Shown here one piece after another: positions 1 to 7,571 of a DNA stretch of 11,822 bases (positions are counted from its first letter, which is position 1; each line of letters begins with the position of its first letter). Under the pieces are notes generated by a model. The model was not told the DNA's origin, ran no database searches, and saw only the letters and a program-made list of their open reading frames with translations. Position numbers and translations under genes: made by a program. The DNA lies in NCBI GenBank assembly GCA_031384695.1, contig JANNAV010000327.1, positions 1 to 11,822 on the forward strand, read 5' to 3'. This stretch comes from JANNAV01 sp031384695. Lineage in GTDB: Bacteria; Pseudomonadota; Alphaproteobacteria; Rhodobacterales; Rhodobacteraceae.

Positions 1-1
1 A

Positions 2-1516
2 CGGTCGGGGCGGCAGGCGCGGCAGGCGGAGCGGGCGCATAAGGGCGGCGGCATGGGACGGCCCTATATTGTGCGCAATATTCCCACCTATGACGTGTTG
101 TCGGAAGACAATCTGGTGAAGGTGGAACGGGCGGCGGACCGGATTCTGGCCGAGACCGGGATCGAGTTCCGCGATGATCCGGCGGCGCTGGCACTGTGGC
201 GGCGGGCGGGGGCGCAGGTGGACGGGGTGTTGGTGAAGTTCGAACCCGGCATGCTGCGCGAAGTTTTGAAAACCGCCCCGGCCGAGTTTACCCAGCACGC
301 GCGCAACCCGGCCAATTCGGTGCGGATTGGCGGGCGGAACGTGGTGTTTTCGCCTGCCTATGGCTCGCCCTTCGTGATGGACCTTGACCGGGGGCGGCGG
401 TTCGGCACGCTGGAGGATTTCCACAATTTCATCAAGCTGGCGCAATCCTCGCCGAATTTCCACCATTCGGGTGGCACCATCTGCGAGCCTACCGATGTGG
501 CGGTGAACAAGCGGCATCTGGATATGGTGCTGGCGCATATGGTGCTGTCGGACCGGCCATACATGGGATCGGTGACGGCGGTGGAGCGGTCAGAGGACAG
601 CATCGAGATGAGCCGTCTGCTGTTTGGCGCGGAGTTTGTCGATCAGAACTGCGTGATCCTTGGCAATGTGAACGTGAATTCGCCGCTGGTCTGGGATGGC
701 ACCATGACCAACAGTCTGCGGGCCTATGCGCGGGCAAATCAGGCGGCGGTGATCGTGCCGTTCATCCTGGGCGGTGCCATGGGGCCGGTGACGATTGCCG
801 GCGGGATCGCGCAATCTTTGGCCGAAACCATGGCGGGCTGCGCGCTGACGCAGTTGGAGCGGCCGGGCGCGCCGGTGATTTTCGGCAACTTCCTGTCGTC
901 GATGAGCCTGCGTTCGGGATCGCCGACGTTTGGCACGCCCGAGCCTGCGATAGGCTCGATGGTGATCGGGCAGTTGGCGCGGCGGCTGAACCTGCCGCTG
1001 CGCTGTTCGGGAAATTTCACCACCTCAAAGCTGCCGGATGCGCAGGCGATGATGGAAGGCACCATGAGCATGCTGGCGGCGATCCATTGCGGCGCGAATT
1101 TCATCCTGCATTCGGCGGGGTTTCTGGATGGGCTGCTGAGCATGAGTTACGAGAAATTCATGCTGGACGCGGATTTGTGCGGCGCCTTGCACAAGTATCT
1201 GGACGGGGTGCAGATTGATGATGACCAGTTGGCGGTAGAGGCTTTTGCCGAGGTGGGGCCGGGGAACCACTTTTTCGGCTGCGCCCATACGATGAAGCAT
1301 TACGAGACGGCGTTCTGGGATTCGGATTTGTCGGACAACGAGCCGTTCGAGAAGTGGGAAGCGGCGGGATCGGAGGACGCGGCGGTGCGAGCGAACCGGC
1401 TGTGGAAACGCCGTCTGGCCGAATTTGAAGCCCCCGCCATCGACGCCGGAGTGCGCGATGCCTTGTACGATTATGTGGCGCGCAAGAAGGCCGGGATGGC
1501 CGACGCCTGGTATTAG
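2..1516 (+). CDS. Trimethylamine methyltransferase (MttB) family protein, non-pyrrolysine type, probably 5'-truncated by the window edge
   Basis: The family transfers a methyl group from a methylated amine or quaternary amine, such as trimethylamine or glycine betaine, to a corrinoid protein in the cytoplasm. Homology is seen over the whole length. Recognisable conserved stretches are GGTICEPTDVA, NVNSPLVWDGTM, a glycine-rich VPFILGGAMGPVTIAGG segment, and PTFGTPEPAIGSM. No in-frame amber codon occurs inside the gene, so it is the pyrrolysine-free type and the substrate cannot be told. An ATG lies at 53, but it has no clear ribosome site. The frame is open to the window edge upstream and reads an Arg/Ala-rich stretch (RSGRQARQAERAHKGGG), which resembles the basic leader of many alphaproteobacterial members. 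I infer that the true start lies outside the window. Its stop overlaps the stop of the convergent lytic transglycosylase gene. No corrinoid protein or reductive activase gene is visible nearby. Confidence 0.86.
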   Translation, partial: RSGRQARQAERAHKGGGMGRPYIVRNIPTYDVLSEDNLVKVERAADRILAETGIEFRDDPAALALWRRAGAQVDGVLVKFEPGMLREVLKTAPAEFTQHARNPANSVRIGGRNVVFSPAYGSPFVMDLDRGRRFGTLEDFHNFIKLAQSSPNFHHSGGTICEPTDVAVNKRHLDMVLAHMVLSDRPYMGSVTAVERSEDSIEMSRLLFGAEFVDQNCVILGNVNVNSPLVWDGTMTNSLRAYARANQAAVIVPFILGGAMGPVTIAGGIAQSLAETMAGCALTQLERPGAPVIFGNFLSSMSLRSGSPTFGTPEPAIGSMVIGQLARRLNLPLRCSGNFTTSKLPDAQAMMEGTMSMLAAIHCGANFILHSAGFLDGLLSMSYEKFMLDADLCGALHKYLDGVQIDDDQLAVEAFAEVGPGNHFFGCAHTMKHYETAFWDSDLSDNEPFEKWEAAGSEDAAVRANRLWKRRLAEFEAPAIDAGVRDALYDYVARKKAGMADAWY

Positions 1517-1980
1517 GCACGCAGCCCGGTTTCCTCCAGCAGGCCAAGGCGTTTGGCCTCGTAATAATAGCCTTTGGCATACCACATGACGGCGCGGGGC
1601 TCGTTGCGGCGTGACACCAGCCATGCGCCGCGCAGATAGCGACCGGCATATTGCAGGTTGGTATCGGCATCCAACAGCCCCGAAGCCGGGCCGGAATAGC
1701 CCATGGTTTTGGCGGTTTGCGGCAGAATCTGCATCAGGCCATAGTATGGCCCGTTGCGGGCGCGGGGGTTGTAACCGCTTTCGCGCTGGATCACCCGGTG
1801 CAGCAGGCTTTCGGGGATCTGGTGGATGCCCGCCCATTTGACGATCAGGGCGCGCATCTCGGGCGTTTCGCCGGGGTTGAGATCGCCCCGGCTGGCGGGG
1901 GGGCTGCCGCGTGAGCGGCCACAGGCGGCAAGCGGGGCTATCAGGGCAAGCAAGATCAGGCGACGGCGGGAGAGGGACAT
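1513..1980 (-). CDS. Small lytic transglycosylase lipoprotein (SLT / GH23 domain)
   Basis: This is probably a 155-residue periplasmic enzyme that cleaves the MurNAc-GlcNAc bond of peptidoglycan to give 1,6-anhydro ends. The start at 1980 is chosen because it places a basic n-region (SRRR) and a hydrophobic stretch directly before the lipobox LAAC, with Cys20 as the lipidated residue. A longer reading from 2097 would bury this signal. The SLT domain covers about residues 45-150. It contains the catalytic-glutamate motif RES (Glu67), then GLMQILPQTAK (from about residue 81), and later NLQYAGRYL and MWYAKGYY, the usual order in this family. At 155 residues it is a minimal single-domain member with no binding module. 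No strong ribosome site precedes the start. The gene converges on the MttB-family gene with a 3-base stop overlap (1514-1515 shared, TAG and TAA on opposite strands), leaving no room for a separate terminator. Confidence 0.88.
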   Translation of the reverse strand: MSLSRRRLILLALIAPLAACGRSRGSPPASRGDLNPGETPEMRALIVKWAGIHQIPESLLHRVIQRESGYNPRARNGPYYGLMQILPQTAKTMGYSGPASGLLDADTNLQYAGRYLRGAWLVSRRNEPRAVMWYAKGYYYEAKRLGLLEETGLRA

Positions 1981-2085
1981 TTGGCACCCGGGGTTGTTTT
2001 GCGCATCATCGGGAATGGTGTTAGGGGGTCTTGCGGGCAATTGCCAGCGCGCGGGCAGGGTGGCGGCGGAAGCGCGCCATCGGCC

Positions 2086-2106
2086 TGTTACATTCACGCC
2101 GTAACA
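2086..2106. promoter_or_regulatory. Spaced inverted repeat in the divergent intergenic region
   Basis: TGTTAC (2086-2091) and GTAACA (2101-2106) form a 6-base inverted repeat with a 9-base spacer. It lies in the 225-base gap between the divergently read lytic transglycosylase and HNH genes, about 105 bases before the first and 120 before the second. The symmetry fits a dimeric regulator site, but six bases can arise by chance and I do not recognise the regulator. Confidence 0.25.
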
Positions 2107-2136
2107 ATGAGCGGAAACAAGCGTATATCCGGGGGC

Positions 2137-2164
2137 TTGTCAGCGTTGAAACGCCAGATATAGT
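2137..2164 (+). promoter_or_regulatory. Sigma-70-type promoter for the HNH gene
   Basis: TTGTCA (2137-2142) and TATAGT (2159-2164) are separated by 16 bases. Each box matches the TTGACA / TATAAT consensus at five of six positions. Transcription would begin near 2171, giving a leader of about 35 bases before the HNH start at 2206. A modest ribosome site (AGGG at 2197-2200) lies five bases before that start. This is one of the best vegetative promoter matches seen in the window. Confidence 0.6.
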
Positions 2165-2205
2165 CTGACGGGCGGGGCTGCGGGCTTTCGCAGAGCAGGG
2201 ATTTC

Positions 2206-2790
2206 ATGGACGGCGATTTTCGGACCCAGTTTGTGCGCGACCCGGCGGGGCTGAAACACTTTCCAGCGCTGGTGCTGAATGCCGACTATCGACCGCTGAG
2301 CTATTATCCGTTGTCGCTCTGGCCCTGGCAGGAGGCGATCAAGGCGGCGTTTCTGGACCGGGTGGAGATCGTGGCCGAATATGAGCAGGTGGTGCGAAGC
2401 CAGAGGCAGGAGTTCCGCATACCCTCGGTGGTGGTGCTGAAAGACTACGTAAGACCCCAGAAGCGCGTGGCATTCACGCGCTTCAATCTTTTTCTGCGCG
2501 ACGGGTTTTGCTGCCAGTATTGTGGCGCCAAGGGTGATCTGACGTTTGATCATGTGGTGCCACGGGCGCGGGGTGGGGTGACAAGCTGGCAGAATGTGGT
2601 GGCGGCCTGTTCGCCGTGCAATCTGCGCAAGGGGGCGCGCAGTTTGAAGCAGGCGGGCTTGCATCTGGCGCGCAACCCGCGGGTGCCGACGGCGGAAGAA
2701 ATGCAGGCGCATGGGCGGCGGTTTCCGCCGAACCATCTGCATGAAAGCTGGATGGATTATCTCTATTGGGATGCGGAACTGGACGCCTGA
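2206..2790 (+). CDS. HNH endonuclease family protein
   Basis: This 194-residue protein probably binds and cuts DNA with a single metal in a zinc-stabilised HNH fold. The HNH core lies at about residues 100-145. It has a first zinc pair in CQYC (Cys103, Cys106), the DHVVPRARGG motif with Asp115 and catalytic His116, an Asn at about 130, and a second zinc pair in ACSPCN (Cys135, Cys138, followed by Asn139). The N-terminal 90 residues, with ALVLNADYRPLSYYPLSLWPW, match a widespread chromosomal subfamily of bacterial HNH proteins. I know no precise cellular role for that subfamily. No methyltransferase, toxin, immunity or phage gene adjoins it, so there is no reason to call it part of a restriction or defence system. 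It is the first rightward gene after a sigma-70 promoter, and the MgtC-family gene follows 150 bases later on the same strand. Confidence 0.9.
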   Translation: MDGDFRTQFVRDPAGLKHFPALVLNADYRPLSYYPLSLWPWQEAIKAAFLDRVEIVAEYEQVVRSQRQEFRIPSVVVLKDYVRPQKRVAFTRFNLFLRDGFCCQYCGAKGDLTFDHVVPRARGGVTSWQNVVAACSPCNLRKGARSLKQAGLHLARNPRVPTAEEMQAHGRRFPPNHLHESWMDYLYWDAELDA

Positions 2791-2814
2791 ACTTTCGGGG
2801 GCGGTCTTGCGGGT

Positions 2815-2850
2815 GAGGCGGGTGCCTCCGGCGGGGATATTCAGGCAAAG
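2815..2850 (+). repeat. REP-like intergenic element, copy A
   Basis: A short hairpin (GAGGC 2815-2819, loop GGGT, GCCTC 2824-2828) is followed by CGGCGGGGATATT and then CAGGCAAAG. A related arrangement recurs at 11771-11811: a GAGGC/GCCTC hairpin, then GGCGGGA, then a TTTGCC stretch. The GGGATATT..GGCA..AAAG part recurs on the minus strand near 7459-7475. I recall similar strings between genes in Rhodobacterales genomes, but the genome-wide copy number cannot be seen here. Confidence 0.4.
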
Positions 2851-2927
2851 GCGAACGGGGGCGCGCGCAGATTGGCGGCGGGTGCTTCACTTTGCCCATG
2901 GTTTGTGATCAGGGTGGCGGATCATGC

Positions 2928-2943
2928 GGGAGGGCCGGGGTTG
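2928..2943 (+). promoter_or_regulatory. Ribosome binding site and TTG start of the MgtC-family gene
   Basis: GGGAGG (2928-2933) lies seven bases before a TTG codon at 2941. It is the best Shine-Dalgarno match in front of this reading frame and decides the start. Upstream in-frame candidates (TTG 2872, GTG 2905, GTG 2914) lack such a site. Confidence 0.65.
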
Positions 2944-3633
2944 ATTATTGCTTTGGACACGGCGGCGATCAATCTTTCGGTGGCGATGGTGTGCGGGGCG
3001 GTGATCGGATCCGAGCGGCAGGTGCGGCAACGGATGGCGGGCCTTCGGACCAATGCGCTGGTGGCGCTGGGGGCTGCGGGGTTTGTCACGTTTTCGCTGC
3101 TGTTTCCGCATGAGGTAAGCCAGACGCGGGTAGCGGCACAGGTGGTTTCCGGCATCGGTTTTCTGGGGGCCGGGATCATTTTCCGCGATGGGTTCAACAT
3201 TCACGGGCTGAACACGGCGGCGACCTTGTGGTGTTCGGCGGCGGTGGGGCTGATGGCGGGGGCGAGTGCCTGGCAATTCGCGCTGTTGCTGACGGGAATG
3301 GTGGTGTTCATCAATCTGGGCTTGCGGCCTTTGGTGAAGTTCATCAAGCGCCAGACCAAGGCGGGGGTGCCGCATCTGCGGCAGTACCGGGTGTTGGTGA
3401 CCTGCCTTCCTGCGGATGAGGGGCGGATGCGGGGCTTTGTGCTGCGGTCGCTGGCGGGAGGGGGCTTGCATCTTTCGGAAGTGGCGGTGCAGGCGGCGGA
3501 AGGGGGGCTTGAACTGGCGGTGACTGTATCAAGCGATGCGGCCGACGATCAGGCGCTTGAACTGGCGGTGCAACGCATGGCGGCGGAGCCGGGGCTGGCG
3601 CGGATCCGATGGGTTTTGCTGGAAGATGTCTGA
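2941..3633 (+). CDS. MgtC/SapB family inner-membrane protein
   Basis: This 230-residue integral membrane protein belongs to a family linked to magnesium limitation, acid tolerance and, for MgtC itself, intramacrophage survival. Its biochemical role is unsettled. The N-terminal membrane domain (about residues 5-130) carries the family signatures GAVIGSERQVRQRMAGLRTNALVALG (described by position 19-44), then VSGIGFLGAGIIFRDG (69-84) and HGLNTAATLWCSAAVGLMAG (88-107). Several hydrophobic helices end at about residue 128. The soluble C-terminal part (about 145-230, from QYRVLVTCLP) resembles the ACT-like domain of the longer subfamily. The start is a TTG with a strong ribosome site. The longer reading from 2872 would add a poorly conserved, Gly/Ala-rich extension. 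It follows the HNH gene and precedes zwf on the same strand. The 85-base gap with an operator before zwf argues for separate control of zwf. No magnesium riboswitch-like leader is evident. Confidence 0.9.
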   Translation: MIIALDTAAINLSVAMVCGAVIGSERQVRQRMAGLRTNALVALGAAGFVTFSLLFPHEVSQTRVAAQVVSGIGFLGAGIIFRDGFNIHGLNTAATLWCSAAVGLMAGASAWQFALLLTGMVVFINLGLRPLVKFIKRQTKAGVPHLRQYRVLVTCLPADEGRMRGFVLRSLAGGGLHLSEVAVQAAEGGLELAVTVSSDAADDQALELAVQRMAAEPGLARIRWVLLEDV

Positions 3634-3677
3634 GCGGCGTGGCTGGACTTGGGCGGGGGTTGCGATTAGAAGGGCCG

Positions 3678-3691
3678 CGTTAGCGCTAACG
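3678..3691. promoter_or_regulatory. LacI-family-type operator upstream of zwf-pgl-pgi
   Basis: CGTTAGCGCTAACG is a perfect 14-base palindrome with a central CG, the hallmark of LacI/GalR-family operators. It ends 27 bases before the zwf start codon, so a bound repressor would sit in the promoter or early leader. The form GTTA-N4-TAAC also occurs before the ridA-like gene (7954-7965). The regulator is not encoded in this window. Control by a sugar-responsive LacI-family repressor is inferred from the site and the operon function. Confidence 0.65.
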
Positions 3692-3718
3692 GTTCTGGAC
3701 ATCAAGGCGGGGTAGATC

Positions 3719-5173
3719 ATGGTTTCGCGGGTTATTCCGGTTGAGAATTTCGACCTCGTGATTTTCGGTGGCACCGGCGATCTGGCGCGGCGCAAGATTT
3801 TGCCGGGGCTTTACCGGCGGTTCCTTTCGGGGCAGATGCAGGCGGGCAGCCGGATCATCGGGGCGGCGCGGGCCGATCTGACGGAGGCGGCTTTTCGCGC
3901 GCAGGTGGCGGCGGCGATTGCCGAGTTTGTGCCGGAGGTGCGGCGCGACCCGGCGGTGATCGCGCAGTTTCTGGACCTGATCGGCTATGTGGCGATTGAT
4001 GCCAAGGGCGAGGGCGGCTGGGCCGCACTGCGGGGCAAGATGCGGGCGGGCTTTGTGCGGGCGTTCTATTTCTCGGTGGCGCCAACGCTGTTTGGCGATC
4101 TGGCCGAGCGGCTGCACAAACATGATATCGCTGATGCGACCAGCCGGATCGTGGTGGAAAAGCCGTTCGGGCGTGACCTCGCCTCGGCACGGGCGCTGAA
4201 TGCGGTGCTGGCGGCGCATTTCAGCGAAAAGCAGATCTACCGGATAGATCATTATCTCGGCAAGGAGACGGTGCAGAACCTGATGGCGGTGCGGTTTGCC
4301 AACATCCTGTTCGAGCCGCTGTGGAAATCGGAATACATTGATCATGTGCAGATCACGGTGGCGGAAACCGTGGGGGTGGAGGGGCGCGGCGCTTATTACA
4401 ACGAGGCGGGCGCGATGCGCGATATGGTGCAGAACCATATGATGCAACTGCTGTGCCTGATTGCGATGGAGCCGCCCTATCACTTTGACCCCGACGCCGT
4501 GCGCGATGAAAAGCTGAAGGTGATCCGGGCGCTGGACCCGGTTTTGCCGCAAGACATCGTGCGGGGGCAGTATCTGCCGGGCGGCGGGCAGGGCGGTTAT
4601 ATCGAGCATTCGGGCGACCCTGCATCGCGCACCGAAAGCTATATCGCGCTGCGGGTGAATGTGTCGAACTGGCGCTGGAAGGGCACACCGTTTTATCTGC
4701 GCACCGGCAAGCGGCTGCGCGGGCGGACATCCGAGATCGCCATCACCTTCAAAGAGCCGCCGCATTCAATCTTTGACGATGCGCAAGGCTGGCGCGAAAA
4801 CGTGCTGGTGATCCGGTTGCAGCCCAATGAGGGGATGGAACTGATGGTGATGATCAAGGAACCGGGGCCGGGCGGCATGCGTCTGATGCAGGTGCCGCTG
4901 GACATGGCCTTCGCTGACGCGCTGAGCGATCATTCCGAGGATGTGCCGGACGCTTACGAGCGGCTGATCATGGATGTGATCCGGGGCAACCAGACGCTAT
5001 TCATGCGCGACGACGAGGTGGAGGCGGCCTGGGCCTGGACCGATCCGATCATTGCGGGCTGGGAGAACAAGGGCTTGCGGCCGCAATCCTATGATCCGGG
5101 CAGTTCGGGGCCGGAGGATGCGTTGATGCTGTTGCACCGCGACGGGCGGCGGTGGCGCGAGATCAGAGAATGA
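3719..5173 (+). CDS. zwf: Glucose-6-phosphate 1-dehydrogenase
   Basis: This cytoplasmic enzyme oxidises glucose-6-phosphate to 6-phosphoglucono-1,5-lactone, usually with NADP. It is the first step of the oxidative pentose phosphate and Entner-Doudoroff routes. The protein has 484 residues, a normal length. The Rossmann nucleotide-binding loop is FGGTGDLARRKI, with GGTGDL at 17-22, where many homologues have GASGDL. EKPFGRD is at 147-153. The substrate-binding and catalytic signature RIDHYLGKE is at 175-183, with the active-site His178 in it. Later conserved stretches include RDMVQNHMMQLL and FYLRTGKRL. The ATG at 3719 has only a weak purine-rich site (AAGGCGGGG, ending about six bases before it). 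It is the first gene of zwf-pgl-pgi, and its stop codon overlaps the pgl start (ATGA at 5170-5173). The LacI-type palindrome just upstream probably controls the whole operon. Confidence 0.98.
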   Translation: MVSRVIPVENFDLVIFGGTGDLARRKILPGLYRRFLSGQMQAGSRIIGAARADLTEAAFRAQVAAAIAEFVPEVRRDPAVIAQFLDLIGYVAIDAKGEGGWAALRGKMRAGFVRAFYFSVAPTLFGDLAERLHKHDIADATSRIVVEKPFGRDLASARALNAVLAAHFSEKQIYRIDHYLGKETVQNLMAVRFANILFEPLWKSEYIDHVQITVAETVGVEGRGAYYNEAGAMRDMVQNHMMQLLCLIAMEPPYHFDPDAVRDEKLKVIRALDPVLPQDIVRGQYLPGGGQGGYIEHSGDPASRTESYIALRVNVSNWRWKGTPFYLRTGKRLRGRTSEIAITFKEPPHSIFDDAQGWRENVLVIRLQPNEGMELMVMIKEPGPGGMRLMQVPLDMAFADALSDHSEDVPDAYERLIMDVIRGNQTLFMRDDEVEAAWAWTDPIIAGWENKGLRPQSYDPGSSGPEDALMLLHRDGRRWREIRE

Positions 5174-5841
5174 AACTGGTTGCATACCCCGACCGCGAGA
5201 CGTTGATGCGGGCGGTGGCGGCGGCAATCGCGGTTGATCTGGCGGGGGTGGTGCAGGCGCAAGGCCGGGCGTCTTTCTCGGTGCCGGGGGGGACGACGCC
5301 GGGGCCGGTGTTCGATCTGCTGGCGGATTTGCCGCTGGACTGGGCGCGCATTGCGGTTTTTCTGAACGATGAGCGTTGGGTGGGCGAAGAGAACCCGCGC
5401 TCCAACACGGCGCTGCTGCGGCAGCGGTTGCTGGTGGGGCGGGCGGCGGCGGCCACTCTGGTGCCGCTTTATGCCGAGGCTTCACGCCCTGAGGTGCGGC
5501 TGGCCGAACTTTCGGCGGGGTTGGCGGCGCATTTGCCGATATCGGTGCTGCTGCTGGGGATGGGGGCGGATATGCACACGGCAAGCCTGTTTCCGGGGGC
5601 GGACCATCTGGCGCAAGCTTTGGCCGATGATGCGCCGGTGCTGATGGCGCTGAGGGCGACAGCTGCGGGCGAGCCGCGCATCACCCTGACGGCGCCGGTT
5701 TTGCGCGCCGCCCGGCATATCCACATTCTGATCACCGGCGCGGAAAAGCGGCTGGCACTGGAGCGGGCGGCCGAGTTGCCGCCGCTTGCGGCACCGGTTC
5801 AGGTGGTGCTGCAACATGCAACCATTCATTGGGCGGAGTAG
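5170..5841 (+). CDS. pgl: 6-phosphogluconolactonase
   Basis: This enzyme hydrolyses 6-phosphoglucono-lactone, the unstable product of the preceding enzyme, to 6-phosphogluconate. The 223-residue protein belongs to the short DevB/Pgl type of the glucosamine-6-phosphate isomerase fold. It shows the phosphate-binding SVPGGTTP (37-44), FLNDERWV (64-71), and the family loop LLLGMGADMHTASLFPG (127-143). In many homologues the loop reads GxGxDGHTASLFP. Here the position of that Gly is Met135, while the catalytic-region His136 and TASLFP are kept. The ATG at 5170 overlaps the zwf stop (ATGA), which suggests translational coupling. A GTG at 5152 in the same frame would overlap zwf by 22 bases and gains nothing. 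The next gene, pgi, starts directly after its stop codon. Confidence 0.95.
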   Translation: MKLVAYPDRETLMRAVAAAIAVDLAGVVQAQGRASFSVPGGTTPGPVFDLLADLPLDWARIAVFLNDERWVGEENPRSNTALLRQRLLVGRAAAATLVPLYAEASRPEVRLAELSAGLAAHLPISVLLLGMGADMHTASLFPGADHLAQALADDAPVLMALRATAAGEPRITLTAPVLRAARHIHILITGAEKRLALERAAELPPLAAPVQVVLQHATIHWAE

Positions 5842-7446
5842 ATGATGAACGCGATATGGCAGGGTTTGAAGGACCATCAGGCCAGCGTGGCCGAGCGGCG
5901 TATTCTGGGGTTGTTCGATATGCCGGGGCGGGCGGCGGCGTTTTCGTTGCGGCTTGACGGGATGCTGTTCGACTATTCCAAAACCAATCTCGATGCGCAG
6001 GCGCTGCAGCAATTGCTGGGGTTGGCCGAGGCTGCCGGGGTTGCGGCCAGACGCGAGGCGATGTTTCGCGGCGACAAGATAAATGTGACCGAGGGGCGCG
6101 CGGTGCTGCACACGGCACTGCGCAATCTGGGCGGATCGGTGATGGTGGAGGGGCGCGATGTGATGCCCGATCTGCGTGCCACGCATGCGCGGATGAAAGG
6201 TTTCGTGGCCGATGTGCGGGCGGGGCGCATTCGGGGGCAGGGCGGACCGATCACCGATGTGGTGAATTTCGGCATCGGCGGCTCTGATCTGGGGCCGGTG
6301 ATGGCGGTGCTGGCGCTGGCGCCGTTTCACGACGGGCCGCGCTGTCATTTCGTATCCAACATCGACGGCGCGCATGTGGCCGATGTGCTGGCCGGGCTGA
6401 ACCCCGAGACGACACTGGTGATCGTGGCCTCGAAAACCTTCACCACCATCGAGACGATGACCAACGCCGAAACAGCGCGGGCATGGATGGCGGGTAAGGT
6501 GACCAATCCGGCGGCGCAGTTTGCCGCCGTCTCGACCGCTGCAGCAAAGACGGCGGCGTTTGGCATTGATGCCGCGCGGGTGTTCGGGTTCGAGGATTGG
6601 GTGGGCGGGCGCTATTCGCTGTGGGGGCCGATCGGGTTGCCGTTGATGCTGGCGATCGGGGCGGAGGGGTTCGAGGCGTTTCTGGCGGGCGGGGCGGCGA
6701 TGGACGCGCATTTCCGCGCCGCACCTTTCGCGCAGAACATGCCGGTTCTGCTGGCGCTGGTGGGAATCTGGCACAACCAGATCTGCGGCTATACAACGCG
6801 CGCCGTGCTGCCCTATGAACAGCGCCTGTCCCGGTTGCCGGCCTATTTGCAGCAGTTGGAAATGGAAAGCAACGGCAAGCGGGTGGCGCTGGATGGCAGC
6901 GATTTGCCGGTGCATTCGGGGCCGGTGGTCTGGGGCGAGCCGGGCACCAATGGCCAGCATGCGTTCTACCAGTTGATTCATCAGGGCACGCGGGTGGTGC
7001 CCTGCGAGTTTCTGGTGGGCAGGCAAGGGCATGAGCCCGCGCTTGCGCATCAGCACCTGCTGCTGGTCGCCAACTGCCTTGCGCAGTCCGAGGCGCTGAT
7101 GCGGGGACGCTCGCTTGACGAGGCGCGGGCGATCATGGCGGCAAAAGGTGCTGCGGGGGCGGAGTTGGAAATGCAGGCCCGCCACCGGGTGTTTCCCGGC
7201 AACCGTCCTTCCACCACGCTGGCCTACCCGCAACTTACGCCCTTCGTGCTGGGGCAGATCATCGCGCTTTACGAGCACCGGGTGTTTGTCGAGGGCGTGA
7301 TTTTGGGGTTGAATTCCTATGATCAATGGGGGGTGGAACTGGGCAAGGAACTGGCTTTGGCATTGCAACCGATCCTGGAAGGCCACCAATCCTATGAGAC
7401 CAAGGACGGCTCCACCCAAAGCCTTGTTGCTTATCTGAAAGCCTGA
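5842..7446 (+). CDS. pgi: Glucose-6-phosphate isomerase
   Basis: This cytoplasmic enzyme interconverts glucose-6-phosphate and fructose-6-phosphate. Beside zwf it can feed fructose- or triose-derived carbon back into 6-phosphogluconate. The 534-residue protein has the normal family length. Motifs in order are GIGGSDLGP (144-152), the phosphate-binding SKTFTTIET (from 197), GGRYSLWGPIGL (the family's GGRYS.WS.vG signature with Gly for Ser), MESNGK (341-346, with the base Glu342), GTNGQHAFYQLIHQG with His373, and WGVELGK ending at Lys502. The start may be either of two adjacent ATGs (5842 or 5845). GGCGGAG (from 5830) lies five to eight bases before them, inside the end of pgl. The gene follows the pgl stop with no gap, so it is translationally linked to pgl. 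It is followed by a triple hairpin array that ends in an intrinsic terminator. Confidence 0.98.
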   Translation: MMNAIWQGLKDHQASVAERRILGLFDMPGRAAAFSLRLDGMLFDYSKTNLDAQALQQLLGLAEAAGVAARREAMFRGDKINVTEGRAVLHTALRNLGGSVMVEGRDVMPDLRATHARMKGFVADVRAGRIRGQGGPITDVVNFGIGGSDLGPVMAVLALAPFHDGPRCHFVSNIDGAHVADVLAGLNPETTLVIVASKTFTTIETMTNAETARAWMAGKVTNPAAQFAAVSTAAAKTAAFGIDAARVFGFEDWVGGRYSLWGPIGLPLMLAIGAEGFEAFLAGGAAMDAHFRAAPFAQNMPVLLALVGIWHNQICGYTTRAVLPYEQRLSRLPAYLQQLEMESNGKRVALDGSDLPVHSGPVVWGEPGTNGQHAFYQLIHQGTRVVPCEFLVGRQGHEPALAHQHLLLVANCLAQSEALMRGRSLDEARAIMAAKGAAGAELEMQARHRVFPGNRPSTTLAYPQLTPFVLGQIIALYEHRVFVEGVILGLNSYDQWGVELGKELALALQPILEGHQSYETKDGSTQSLVAYLKA

Positions 7447-7480
7447 CGGCTTCTTTACTGCCCAAATATCCCACGGGGGT

Positions 7481-7571
7481 GCGGGGGTGTGAAACCCCCG
7501 CTCTTGACGGCGGGTGCGGGGGTGTGAAACCCCCGCTCTTGACGGCGGGTGCGGGGGTGTAAAACCCCCGC
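7481..7571. repeat. Three tandem hairpin repeats with a 35-base period downstream of pgi
   Basis: GCGGGGGTGT begins at 7481, 7516 and 7551, a period of exactly 35 bases. The first two units (7481-7515 and 7516-7550) are identical. The third keeps the 21-base hairpin with one loop change (GTGAA becomes GTAAA) and then diverges. Each hairpin has an 8-bp stem, GCGGGGGT with ACCCCCGC. The first two are followed by TCTTGACGG, and only the third by five T. The array fills the space between pgi and the convergent ridA-like gene. Confidence 0.9.

Noticed and set aside
2206..2790. HNH protein as part of a restriction, toxin or homing system
   Set aside because: No methyltransferase, specificity subunit, immunity gene, intron border or phage gene is adjacent. 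The full-length similarity is to a widespread stand-alone chromosomal HNH subfamily.
2872..2940. Longer start for the MgtC-family protein at TTG 2872
   Set aside because: No ribosome site precedes it, the added residues do not look like the family N-terminus, and the TTG at 2941 has a strong GGGAGG site.
2941..3718. Magnesium riboswitch or leader for the MgtC-family gene
   Set aside because: The 150-base gap before it holds only the REP-like element and a ribosome site. No M-box-like structure could be recognised.
7481..7571. Short CRISPR-like array
   Set aside because: There are three hairpin units in strict tandem, and the parts between them are identical and not unique spacers. No cas gene is present. 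The last unit is a terminator.
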